From assembly GCA_046735265.1 (NCBI GenBank), contig JBKPSZ010000065.1, positions 1 through 11,185 on the forward strand: a stretch of DNA of 11,185 nucleotides, given 5' to 3'. The DNA is from DATBFU01 sp046735265. GTDB taxonomy: Bacteria > Acidobacteriota > Thermoanaerobaculia > UBA5066 > Gp7-AA6. Under the pieces are notes generated by a model. The model had not been told where the DNA came from. It searched no databases and saw only the letters and a list, made by a program, of their open reading frames with translations. Made by a program: the position numbers and the translations under genes. Of the stretch, positions 1 through 5,512 are shown piece after piece (positions within the stretch are counted from its first letter, which is position 1; the number at the start of each line of letters is the position of its first letter).

Positions 1-874
1 CGAAACGAAGCACCTCGTCGCCGATCTGGTGTCCCTTCTGGTCGTTGATCTGCTTGAACCGGTCCACGTCGACCACGAGCACGGACAGCTCCGTCCCGTA
101 GCGACGCAGGCTCGCGAGCTCCCGGCGAATGACGTCGTTGAAGTGGTGACGGTTGTAGAGGCCCGTGAGAGGGTCGCGCACCCCCATCTCCTTCAACTCG
201 CGCTCCGAGCGCACGAGCGCCTCCATCTCGGAGGCGAGCCGTCCCTGCGTGGCCTCGAAGAGGAGAACGATGATGCCGACCGCGATCATCATCTCCAGGA
301 ACATCCCGGCGAAGCCGAGATACTGGAGCCATGCGGGCATCTCGGCGAGCGTCGAGAACCGCAGGAGCCCGAGGCCCCACACGGCGCGCTCCGCGCCCCA
401 GAGCAGAAAGGAGATCGAGAGGAAGATCCGCCCGGCCGCCAATCCCGGGGTGACGGCGAAGAGAATCGCGCAGAGGACGTAGGTCGAGGAGCGGACGAGC
501 GCGAGCGGCGCTCCGGCCGCGAGCGTCGGCTCGATCGAGGCGGCCCACCAGGCGAGAGCCGCAGTGGGCGCGAGCCAGAGGAGATCGAGCGCTCCGACCC
601 GGGACGCGGGATTCCGGAATCGCCGGGTGCCGCGGAGCAGGAAGAAAACGTGCGCGAGGAGACAGAGATTCGTCGCGAGCCCGAGGCGGGACACCTCGTT
701 CGGCCGCCAGCGAAGCGCGATCTGGAGGGCCAGCCCGGCGAAGAGGAACGCGAAGGAGGCGATCCAGTCGAGGAAAGGACGCCGGCGGATCTTGCGATAG
801 AGCAGCAGAAAGAGCAGGACGAGCAGAAGCGTCCCCGCCGCCTGGATGAGCAGGGCGAACTGCGCCACCGACAT
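1..874 (-). CDS. Membrane-anchored GGDEF protein (probable diguanylate cyclase), 3' end cut by window edge
   Basis: Predicted to make cyclic di-GMP from two GTP at the inner membrane. The visible 291 residues start at ATG 874, 34 bases after the HD-GYP stop. Residues 5-210 hold about seven hydrophobic helices (roughly 5-26, 34-54, 63-81, 95-112, 124-146, 149-171 and 181-206) separated by Arg-rich loops. A short linker (211-230) follows, then the GGDEF domain opens with the hallmark DPLTGLYNRHHF (234-245) and continues through VVDVDRFKQIND (267-278) and GHQIGDEVLRF at the edge. DVDRFKQIND carries the first metal-binding Asp of the family. The GG(D/E)EF signature itself lies beyond the window, so catalytic competence cannot be judged. 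It could instead be a degenerate c-di-GMP or GTP sensor. The nature of the seven-helix sensor is unknown. The family call is confident; activity is inferred. Confidence 0.9.
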   Translation of the reverse strand, partial: MSVAQFALLIQAAGTLLLVLLFLLLYRKIRRRPFLDWIASFAFLFAGLALQIALRWRPNEVSRLGLATNLCLLAHVFFLLRGTRRFRNPASRVGALDLLWLAPTAALAWWAASIEPTLAAGAPLALVRSSTYVLCAILFAVTPGLAAGRIFLSISFLLWGAERAVWGLGLLRFSTLAEMPAWLQYLGFAGMFLEMMIAVGIIVLLFEATQGRLASEMEALVRSERELKEMGVRDPLTGLYNRHHFNDVIRRELASLRRYGTELSVLVVDVDRFKQINDQKGHQIGDEVLRF

Positions 875-899
875 CAGCTCACGGGAGACCAATCGAGTA

Positions 900-917
900 C
901 CGGGAAGTTTAACCCGG
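900..917 (-). other. Small hairpin around the HD-GYP stop codon
   Basis: CCGGG and CCCGG arms flank an 8-base loop that contains the TAA stop of the HD-GYP gene. There is no T-tract, so it is unlikely to be a terminator. It might slow decay or affect coupling to the GGDEF gene that starts 26 bases downstream. It could be chance in GC-rich DNA. Confidence 0.3.
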
Positions 918-2852
918 ATCGCCGCGACGTCCGGCCGGCGCGATCCGTTCGTAGACGCGCCCCGTGACGAAGAGGTCGAGGAGATCCGAGTCGATCAGAC
1001 CGGCTCGCGCCTGATTTCGGAGGATGTCGATCGCGCGGTCGCTCGGCATCGCTTTCTTGTACGGACGATCGCGCGCGGCCAGTGCATCGTAGATGTCGGA
1101 GATCGTCATCATCCGAACGGGCGGCGCGATGCCCGGCCCGGCGAGCCCGCGCGGATATCCCGAGCCGTCGAGCTTTTCGTGATGGGCGTACGCCCAGTCG
1201 GGCACGCGCGCGAGGTCTTCCGTCCATGGGATCTTCGACAGGAATCGGTAAGTCTGCGCGACGTGCGACTCGATCTCGAGGCGCTCCGGCGCGGAGAGGC
1301 TGCCCTGCGGAATCGAAAGGAGCGCGATCTCTTCGGGCTCGACGATCGGTCGCATCCGCCCGGACGCGTCCCGATACGAGGCCTCCGAAAGACGCGCGAC
1401 CTCCGCGCCCGCCTCCTCCGGAAGCACGCTCGGCTCGTCGGCCCGGCAGACGACTTCCCAGACGCGCTCGAGCTCCGCGAAACGCCGCGCGAGCTCCTCG
1501 GCCACGCTCCGCTCGTCGAGCCCGCGCCGCGCCGCGCGCTCCCAGACGTGCGCCGCCGCCGCGAGGATCGCCTGATCCACGCGGCCGCGCACGACGTCGC
1601 GCAGGCGCGGGGGCAGCTTGCGCGCTTTGACCAGGACCTCCTCGCGCACCGCGACCTTCCCGAAATCGTGCAGGACGGCGGCGTAGCGCAGCTCCTTCAA
1701 CTCCTCCCGCCCGATGCGGAAAGAGGTGTAGGCGCCGGAGTCGGCGCGATCCGCGAGCTCGGCGAGCGCGACCGTCAACGTCGCGACGCGCTCCGAGTGG
1801 CCCGCGGTGGTCGGGTCGCGCTGCTCGATCGCCGTGACGCTCGCCGCGACGAAGTCCTCGAAGAGCCGGCGCACGCGTTCGGTCAGCCGCCGGTTCTCGA
1901 CGGCGACCGCGGCCTGGGCGGCGAGCGAGCGCGCCAGGTCGAGGCCCTTCTCCGTGAAGGGAACCACCTCGACCCGGATCACCGCGGTGATCCCGACCGA
2001 GGGCGCGACTCGCACCTTGCGATTGATGAGCTGGAGCACGCCGATGGTGCGTCCCGCCGGCGTGCGCATCGGAACCGTCAGCAGCGAGCGAGTCGCGTAG
2101 CCGTGACGGCGGTCGAACTCGTCGTCGAAGCGGTACGGCGCGCCGGCCGGCAGGCGCGATGCGTCGGGAAGGTTCACCGGCTCCCCCGTGCGCGCGACGT
2201 ACCCGGCGATCGACGTGTCGTTGAGAGGCAGGGTCGTCTGCCGGAAGTCGAACCGCACCGAGTCGTTCTGCGCGAGCGCGAAGCGCAGCTGATCGCGGGA
2301 CCCGGAGGGTTCGACCAGGTAGAGGCTTCCGGCGTCCGCCTGCGTCAGCGCGCGGGCCTGCGTCAGGACGAGCTCGAGGAGCCGGTCGGGATCGCGCTCC
2401 GCCGACAGAGCGATGCCGACGTCCACGAGCGCCCGGGCCTCGACCGTTCGCTCGGAAAGCGCCACGCGCGCCCGCGCGGAGCCGACCCGATCCTCGAGGA
2501 TCCGGAAGAGCCCGAGGATCGCGCGCGCGACGTGAACGTCGGCCGCGCCGCCGGGCAGCGAAAAGAAGATCCGGGCCGACCAGAACGGGTCGGCCGACCG
2601 CATCTCCTCCCCCAAAAGGAGGACGCCCAGGCGGTCGGCCCCGGCGCCGAGCTCGGGCGGCGGCTCGGAGAGGGCCGAGCCCGACGACGCCTCCACGAGG
2701 ACGACCCCCACTTCGTCGTCGGAGAGAAGCATCGGCTGGAGGCCGAGCGCGCGGGTCTCGACCGGCTCGCCGGCGAGGAACCGGGACAGATCACCGTCCG
2801 CCCGCGCGTGAAAGAGGACGCGGCGGAACGCCTTGGATTCGCTCGGGGGCAC
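909..2852 (-). CDS. GAF + HD-GYP domain protein (probable c-di-GMP phosphodiesterase)
   Basis: Predicted cytoplasmic enzyme that hydrolyses cyclic di-GMP, with an N-terminal sensor. The 647 residues start at GTG 2852, the first usable start after the DUF3501 stop; a GGAGG lies 18 bases upstream, too far to be a convincing ribosome site. Residues 1-130 are an unrecognised region. Residues about 135-320 form a GAF domain (LLTVPM at 257-262, IGVLQLIN at 270-277). The HD-GYP domain spans about 335-637: HSERV (352-356), LHDFGK with H395/D396, H530 in ESHV, HHEKLDGSGYP (557-567), then DIYDALAARDRPYK (586-599). All core metal-ligand motifs are present, which supports activity. The distance from HD to HHE is 162 residues against roughly 55 in typical HD-GYP proteins, because of a helical insert at about 415-520. 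It sits directly upstream of a GGDEF gene, so the pair may set opposing c-di-GMP fluxes. No transmembrane segment is seen. Confidence 0.9.
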   Translation of the reverse strand: MPPSESKAFRRVLFHARADGDLSRFLAGEPVETRALGLQPMLLSDDEVGVVLVEASSGSALSEPPPELGAGADRLGVLLLGEEMRSADPFWSARIFFSLPGGAADVHVARAILGLFRILEDRVGSARARVALSERTVEARALVDVGIALSAERDPDRLLELVLTQARALTQADAGSLYLVEPSGSRDQLRFALAQNDSVRFDFRQTTLPLNDTSIAGYVARTGEPVNLPDASRLPAGAPYRFDDEFDRRHGYATRSLLTVPMRTPAGRTIGVLQLINRKVRVAPSVGITAVIRVEVVPFTEKGLDLARSLAAQAAVAVENRRLTERVRRLFEDFVAASVTAIEQRDPTTAGHSERVATLTVALAELADRADSGAYTSFRIGREELKELRYAAVLHDFGKVAVREEVLVKARKLPPRLRDVVRGRVDQAILAAAAHVWERAARRGLDERSVAEELARRFAELERVWEVVCRADEPSVLPEEAGAEVARLSEASYRDASGRMRPIVEPEEIALLSIPQGSLSAPERLEIESHVAQTYRFLSKIPWTEDLARVPDWAYAHHEKLDGSGYPRGLAGPGIAPPVRMMTISDIYDALAARDRPYKKAMPSDRAIDILRNQARAGLIDSDLLDLFVTGRVYERIAPAGRRGDPG

Positions 2853-2882
2853 ATCGAGATTATCGCCCGCCCTCCGCGGTGT

Positions 2883-2905
2883 CGGCCGCGCCGCGCCGGC
2901 GGCCG
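2883..2905 (-). other. GC-rich hairpin directly after the DUF3501 stop
   Basis: CGGCCGC and GCGGCCG arms (7 bp) enclose a 9-base loop and begin right after the TAG stop of the DUF3501 gene. No T-run follows, so it is not a classical Rho-independent terminator. It could partly separate the redox genes from the c-di-GMP genes downstream. Confidence 0.3.
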
Positions 2906-3487
2906 CTAGCCCGCGAGGTCCCCCTCGAGCTCCCGGACCGTTCCAATCGGCAGCGGTGCGATTGCGTGGTAACCGCCATGACGCACCTCGACCCGCGCGG
3001 GCTCGCCGCCCGCGAGGGCGCGACGCCCCTCCTCACCGAGAGCGAAGCGGATGTAGTGAACGGCGGAGATCCGGTCTTCGCGGCTCTGCCGGTCCTCGAA
3101 GGAGGCGGGGAACACGCGCTCGCCCACTTTCAGCACGAGCTTGCCCGGCTCGTCCAGACCGATGAAGGAGTCGAGAACCGGCCGGACCCGGTCCGCCTCG
3201 GTCACCTCGATGAAGAGCGTTGCCGCGATCTCGCCGGCGCCGGGCAGCAGCTCGTTGTAGACGTCCAGCTCCTCCTGAACCCTGTCGGGGCGGACGATCC
3301 GCTCGACGCGGACCATCTCCTGGACCTGGAAGCGGACGGTGTTGCGGTTCTCGAAGACGAGGGTCATCAGGGGACCGAGCGGGACACGGCGCCGCTTCTT
3401 CGTCTCGATGACGAGCGCCCGGAACTCGGGGCGCTCGAGCTCGTATTCGTGGAGGTTCTTGATGTCTGCGAAAACGAGAGGGTGCAT
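2906..3487 (-). CDS. DUF3501 family protein
   Basis: A 193-residue protein of unknown biochemical function. I recognise the family from its opening MHPLVFADIKNLHEY, the segment LVFENRNTVRFQVQEM (43-58), and DVYNELLPG with ATLFIE (75-94). It contains no cysteine, no signal peptide and no membrane helix, so it is probably a soluble protein and not a redox-cluster carrier. The ATG at 3487 is chosen because family members begin at this point. The frame stays open further upstream to a TTG at 3571, but that stretch encodes only repeat-derived NHQS-like residues and is judged untranslated. No Shine-Dalgarno sequence precedes the ATG, because the upstream bases belong to the CAATC repeat array. In my recollection, DUF3501 genes are commonly found beside rubrerythrin and GlpC-like Fe-S protein genes, exactly as here, which suggests an accessory role in that redox or peroxide system. 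Confidence 0.85.
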   Translation of the reverse strand: MHPLVFADIKNLHEYELERPEFRALVIETKKRRRVPLGPLMTLVFENRNTVRFQVQEMVRVERIVRPDRVQEELDVYNELLPGAGEIAATLFIEVTEADRVRPVLDSFIGLDEPGKLVLKVGERVFPASFEDRQSREDRISAVHYIRFALGEEGRRALAGGEPARVEVRHGGYHAIAPLPIGTVRELEGDLAG

Positions 3488-3577
3488 GTGATTGGTGATT
3501 GTTGATTGATGATTGGTGATTCGTGATTGGTGATTGAGAATCATCAATCGTCGATCGTGATCAATCTTCAATCCTGA
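3488..3577. repeat. AT-richer GATTG/CAATC word array between the Fe-S gene and DUF3501
   Basis: This 90-base gap is strikingly different in composition from the GC-rich genes beside it. On the plus strand the half near DUF3501 is built from GATTG words spaced 5-10 bases apart (ATTGGTGATT, TTGATTGATG, GATTGGTGAT). The half near the Fe-S gene carries the complementary CAATC/TCAATC words. An exact 11-base inverted repeat joins the halves: GATTGATGATT at 3514-3524 and AATCATCAATC at 3539-3549, with a 14-base loop. Many alternative pairings between the halves are possible, so a transcript would fold into a slippery hairpin just before the DUF3501 start. The array lies inside an apparent operon and displaces any normal ribosome-binding site. 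It looks like an interspersed short repeat or a slippage product, not a promoter. Confidence 0.8.
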
Positions 3578-4861
3578 TCAATCTCCAAGACTCAGCCCAT
3601 ACGCCTCGGCCAGGATCTGAATGGGATGCTTCGCGGTCCGCCCCGTGCCCTGGCGGATCTGGAGCCCGGCGAGCGGGCAGTCGGTCGCGACGGCGTCGGA
3701 TTTCTCGGCGCGAATTTTTTCGAAGAGCGGGGCCCCGATCTCCATCGATAGAGGGAAGTACTCCTTTTTCATGCTCCACGTGCCGTCGTGGCCGGAGCAG
3801 GCCTCGACGGCGACGACCTCGGCGCCGGGAATGAGGGAGAGCAGATCCCTCGACTTGAACCCGATGTCCTGGACCTTCAAGTGGCAGGGCACCTGATAGA
3901 AGACCCTTCCCGGGCCCCGGACGAAGTCGAGGGGAAGACGTCCCTGGGCGTGGCGTCGCATGAGGAACTCCGACAGGTCCATCGTCGCGCCGGCCACGGC
4001 GCTGGCGCCCTCCTCGGAGTCGAGGATCGGGTACTCCTTCTTCAGGGTCAGGCTACAGGTAGGTCCAGGAGACACGATCGTGTAACCCGCGCGGACGAAC
4101 GGCAGGAACGCGTCCACGTTCCCCCGGCGGCATTCGCGGGCCGAGTCCACGTCGCCGCTCTCGAGGTACGGCATTCCGCAGCACCGTTGGGCCGGAACGG
4201 CGACATCGCAGCCGCTCCGCTCGAGCACCGCGACGGCGGCGCGGGCCACGTCCGGCGCGTTGTAGTTGAGAGAGCAGGTCGTGAAGAACGCGACGCGGTC
4301 GGCGATCGGGGCACGCTCGAGCGGAGACGTCGATCCCCCCCGCCGCTCCCACCAGACTGCGAAGGTCTCGCTCGAGTACGTGGGGAGGAGCCGGTCGCGA
4401 TGAACCCCGAGCGTCTTCTCGAGGAGCCAGCGGGCGGCGGGGCTCTCATTCAAGGAGTTGACGAGCGGCGCCGCCGCCGAGGAGAGCCGTCCGACGGCGT
4501 CGGCCGACGAGAGGACGCGCTCGCGCAGACGCGGCCCGCCCTGGTGCCGGACCCGCGCGGCGCGATCCCGAAGCACGGCTCGCGGGATGTCCACCTGCCA
4601 GCGGTGGGGCGGGTAGTACGGGCAGTGCGGGATGCAGAGCCGGCACTCGTAGCAGAGGTCGGAGAACTGGCGCAGATCTTCCGCCGGCAGCCGGTCCGCC
4701 TCGCCGTCCACCTCCGGCCGGTCGAGAGCCCGGAAGAGGACGTCGAACGAGGGGCAGAGGTCGTAGCAGCGCCGGCAGGTGTGGCAGATGTCGAAAACGC
4801 GGCGCAGTTCCGCCTCGGCCGCCGCGGGATCGAAGAAGTCGTGAGCGCTCGGATCGAACAT
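3578..4861 (-). CDS. GlpC-like iron-sulfur oxidoreductase (two 4Fe-4S sites, two CCG domains)
   Basis: A 427-residue soluble electron-transfer protein of the GlpC / heterodisulfide-reductase-D-like group. Two ferredoxin motifs lie near the N-terminus: C26-x2-C29-x2-C32-x3-C36 and C70-x2-C73-x2-C76-x3-C80, each expected to bind a [4Fe-4S] cluster. CCG domain 1 has C196, the C227-C228-G-M pair and C269. CCG domain 2 has C326, EACSGHDGTW (353-362) and C395, with only one cysteine where the usual motif has two. There are no transmembrane helices, so membrane attachment would need a partner. E. coli GlpC, of similar length, passes electrons from glycerol-3-phosphate dehydrogenase to quinone, but no glpA or glpB lies here. 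Its place between rubrerythrin and DUF3501 suggests that it serves rubrerythrin instead. The substrate is unknown. ATG 4861 lacks a clear ribosome-binding site but is the only start before the first cluster motif that fits family length. Confidence 0.88.
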   Translation of the reverse strand: MFDPSAHDFFDPAAAEAELRRVFDICHTCRRCYDLCPSFDVLFRALDRPEVDGEADRLPAEDLRQFSDLCYECRLCIPHCPYYPPHRWQVDIPRAVLRDRAARVRHQGGPRLRERVLSSADAVGRLSSAAAPLVNSLNESPAARWLLEKTLGVHRDRLLPTYSSETFAVWWERRGGSTSPLERAPIADRVAFFTTCSLNYNAPDVARAAVAVLERSGCDVAVPAQRCCGMPYLESGDVDSARECRRGNVDAFLPFVRAGYTIVSPGPTCSLTLKKEYPILDSEEGASAVAGATMDLSEFLMRRHAQGRLPLDFVRGPGRVFYQVPCHLKVQDIGFKSRDLLSLIPGAEVVAVEACSGHDGTWSMKKEYFPLSMEIGAPLFEKIRAEKSDAVATDCPLAGLQIRQGTGRTAKHPIQILAEAYGLSLGD

Positions 4862-4878
4862 CGGAGTTCGGGTTGCGG

Positions 4879-4897
4879 GAGCCGGCCTCGCCGGCCC
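4879..4897 (-). other. Intercistronic hairpin between rubrerythrin and the Fe-S gene
   Basis: On the minus strand GGGCCGGC pairs with GCCGGCTC (one G-U pair) around a 3-base loop, giving an 8-bp stem about 22 bases after the rubrerythrin stop. No T-tract follows. It may protect the upstream rubrerythrin message or attenuate read-through, giving more rubrerythrin than Fe-S protein. That role is inference. Confidence 0.4.
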
Positions 4898-4919
4898 TCC
4901 GTCGCCTTCCCGGTGCGCC

Positions 4920-5345
4920 CTAGAACTTCCCCAGGTTGTCGAGACCCTTCTGGAAGCGCCCGGCGTGCGATTTCTCGGCGCGCGCGAGGGTCTCGAACCA
5001 CTCGGCGATCTCCGAGAACCCCTCCTCGCGGGCGGTCTTCGCGAAGCCCGGGTACATCTGCGTGTACTCGTAGGTCTCGCCTTCCACGGCGCTCTTCAGG
5101 TTCGCATCGGTGTTCCCCATGGGAAAGCCGGTGGCGGGATCTCCGACCTCCTTCAGGAAGTCCATGTGCCCGAAGGCGTGGCCCGTCTCGGCTTCCGCCG
5201 TGTCGCGGAAGAGGCCGCCGACGTCGGGGTATCCCTCGATGTCCGCACGGCGTGCGAAGTAAAGGTAGCGGCGATTCGCCTGCGATTCGCTCGCGAAGGC
5301 GCGCGTCAGGTTCTCGTGTGTCTTCGTGTTCTTCAGTGTAGGCAT
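4920..5345 (-). CDS. rbr: Rubrerythrin, short form without rubredoxin domain
   Basis: A 141-residue ferritin-like diiron protein, expected to reduce hydrogen peroxide to water in the cytoplasm. The ATG at 5345 is preceded by GGAGG with 9-base spacing, a good ribosome site. The frame is open further upstream but that part is intergenic. All seven expected diiron ligands are visible: E20, E53 and H56 (E-x2-H), E90 and E93 (E-x2-E, in EGETYEYTQMYPGFA), E124 and H127 (E-x2-H). The protein ends straight after the four-helix core and has no cysteine, so the C-terminal rubredoxin domain of classical rubrerythrin (about 190 residues) is absent. Electrons must come from another protein. The GlpC-like gene 58 bases downstream and the divergent NAD(P)H flavoprotein are candidates. 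The family call is very secure; the electron donor is inferred. Confidence 0.96.
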   Translation of the reverse strand: MPTLKNTKTHENLTRAFASESQANRRYLYFARRADIEGYPDVGGLFRDTAEAETGHAFGHMDFLKEVGDPATGFPMGNTDANLKSAVEGETYEYTQMYPGFAKTAREEGFSEIAEWFETLARAEKSHAGRFQKGLDNLGKF

Positions 5346-5352
5346 CGTGAGG

Positions 5353-5359
5353 TTCCTCC
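5353..5359 (-). promoter_or_regulatory. Shine-Dalgarno site of rubrerythrin
   Basis: The minus strand reads GGAGGAA, with its GGAGG core 9 bases before ATG 5345. This fixes the rubrerythrin start well inside a much longer open frame. Confidence 0.75.
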
Positions 5360-5373
5360 GGCCGTTCGGCAGC

Positions 5374-5389
5374 GCCGGCATCCCGGCAT
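5374..5389. repeat. CCGGCAT direct repeat in the rubrerythrin leader
   Basis: The heptamer CCGGCAT occurs twice (5375-5381 and 5383-5389) with one base between. GCCGG/CCGGC can also form a small stem with a 4-base loop. It could be a fragment of a dispersed intergenic repeat or part of the leader structure. Evidence is limited to what is visible here. Confidence 0.4.
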
Positions 5390-5400
5390 GTCCCGATGAA

Positions 5401-5454
5401 ATCTTATCGAGAGTGGAGGCTTCGGGGACGCGCCGTCGAGCTCGCGTCCCGAAG
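5401..5454. promoter_or_regulatory. Divergent control region with a 12-bp inverted repeat
   Basis: The 167 bases between rubrerythrin and the flavoprotein hold no gene. CTTCGGGGACGCG (5420-5432) and CGCGTCCCGAAG (5443-5454) form an inverted repeat of 12 base pairs with a single bulged G and a 10-base spacer. The spacer begins the palindrome CGAGCTCG (5437-5444). Reading toward rubrerythrin, a weak -10-like TAAGAT lies at 5406-5401, which puts the left arm where its -35 would be. A second imperfect dyad, TCCCGAT/ATCGAGA (5391-5397 and 5406-5412, one mismatch), overlaps that -10. These could be operators for a redox regulator or transcript hairpins. No known consensus is recognised. Confidence 0.45.
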
Positions 5455-5497
5455 ATCCCGCGAGCGCGGAACGGTCCGGGCCCGCGCCGGTCCGCGT

Positions 5498-5503
5498 TAG
5501 AAT
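5498..5503 (+). promoter_or_regulatory. Candidate -10 element for the fused flavoprotein gene
   Basis: TAGAAT matches the bacterial -10 consensus at five of six bases and ends 9 bases before the TTG start at 5513. Transcription would begin only about 1-3 bases before the start codon. No convincing -35 hexamer is seen 17 bases upstream (TCCGGG). The same bases include the in-frame TAG stop that bounds the reading frame. Confidence 0.4.
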
Positions 5504-5512
5504 GCAATCGGT

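Noticed and set aside
29..967. Plus-strand open frame of 312 codons at the left edge
   Set aside because: Low-complexity Arg/Glu/Pro-rich product lying antisense to the membrane GGDEF gene, which has helices and DPLTGLYNR.
846..2909. Plus-strand open frame of 687 codons opposite the HD-GYP gene
   Set aside because: The protein is rich in Arg, Asp, Gly and His with no recognisable motif. It is the antisense shadow of a GC-rich gene whose minus-strand product has clear GAF and HD-GYP motifs.
2906..3571. DUF3501 start at TTG 3571
   Set aside because: The added 28 residues come from the CAATC repeat array, and family members start at the MHPL position.
3488..3577. CRISPR array
   Set aside because: The words are only 5-10 bases apart, with no constant long repeat and no unique spacers of uniform length.
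3578..4861. Assignment as glpC of a glycerol-3-phosphate dehydrogenase complex
   Set aside because: No glpA or glpB-like gene is present. The neighbours are rubrerythrin and DUF3501 and the second CCG box differs, so only a GlpC-like label is justified.
3788..5341. Plus-strand open frame of 517 codons across the Fe-S and rubrerythrin genes
   Set aside because: It spans two genes with intact cysteine and diiron motifs on the other strand, and its own product turns into Arg/Ser/Pro repeats.
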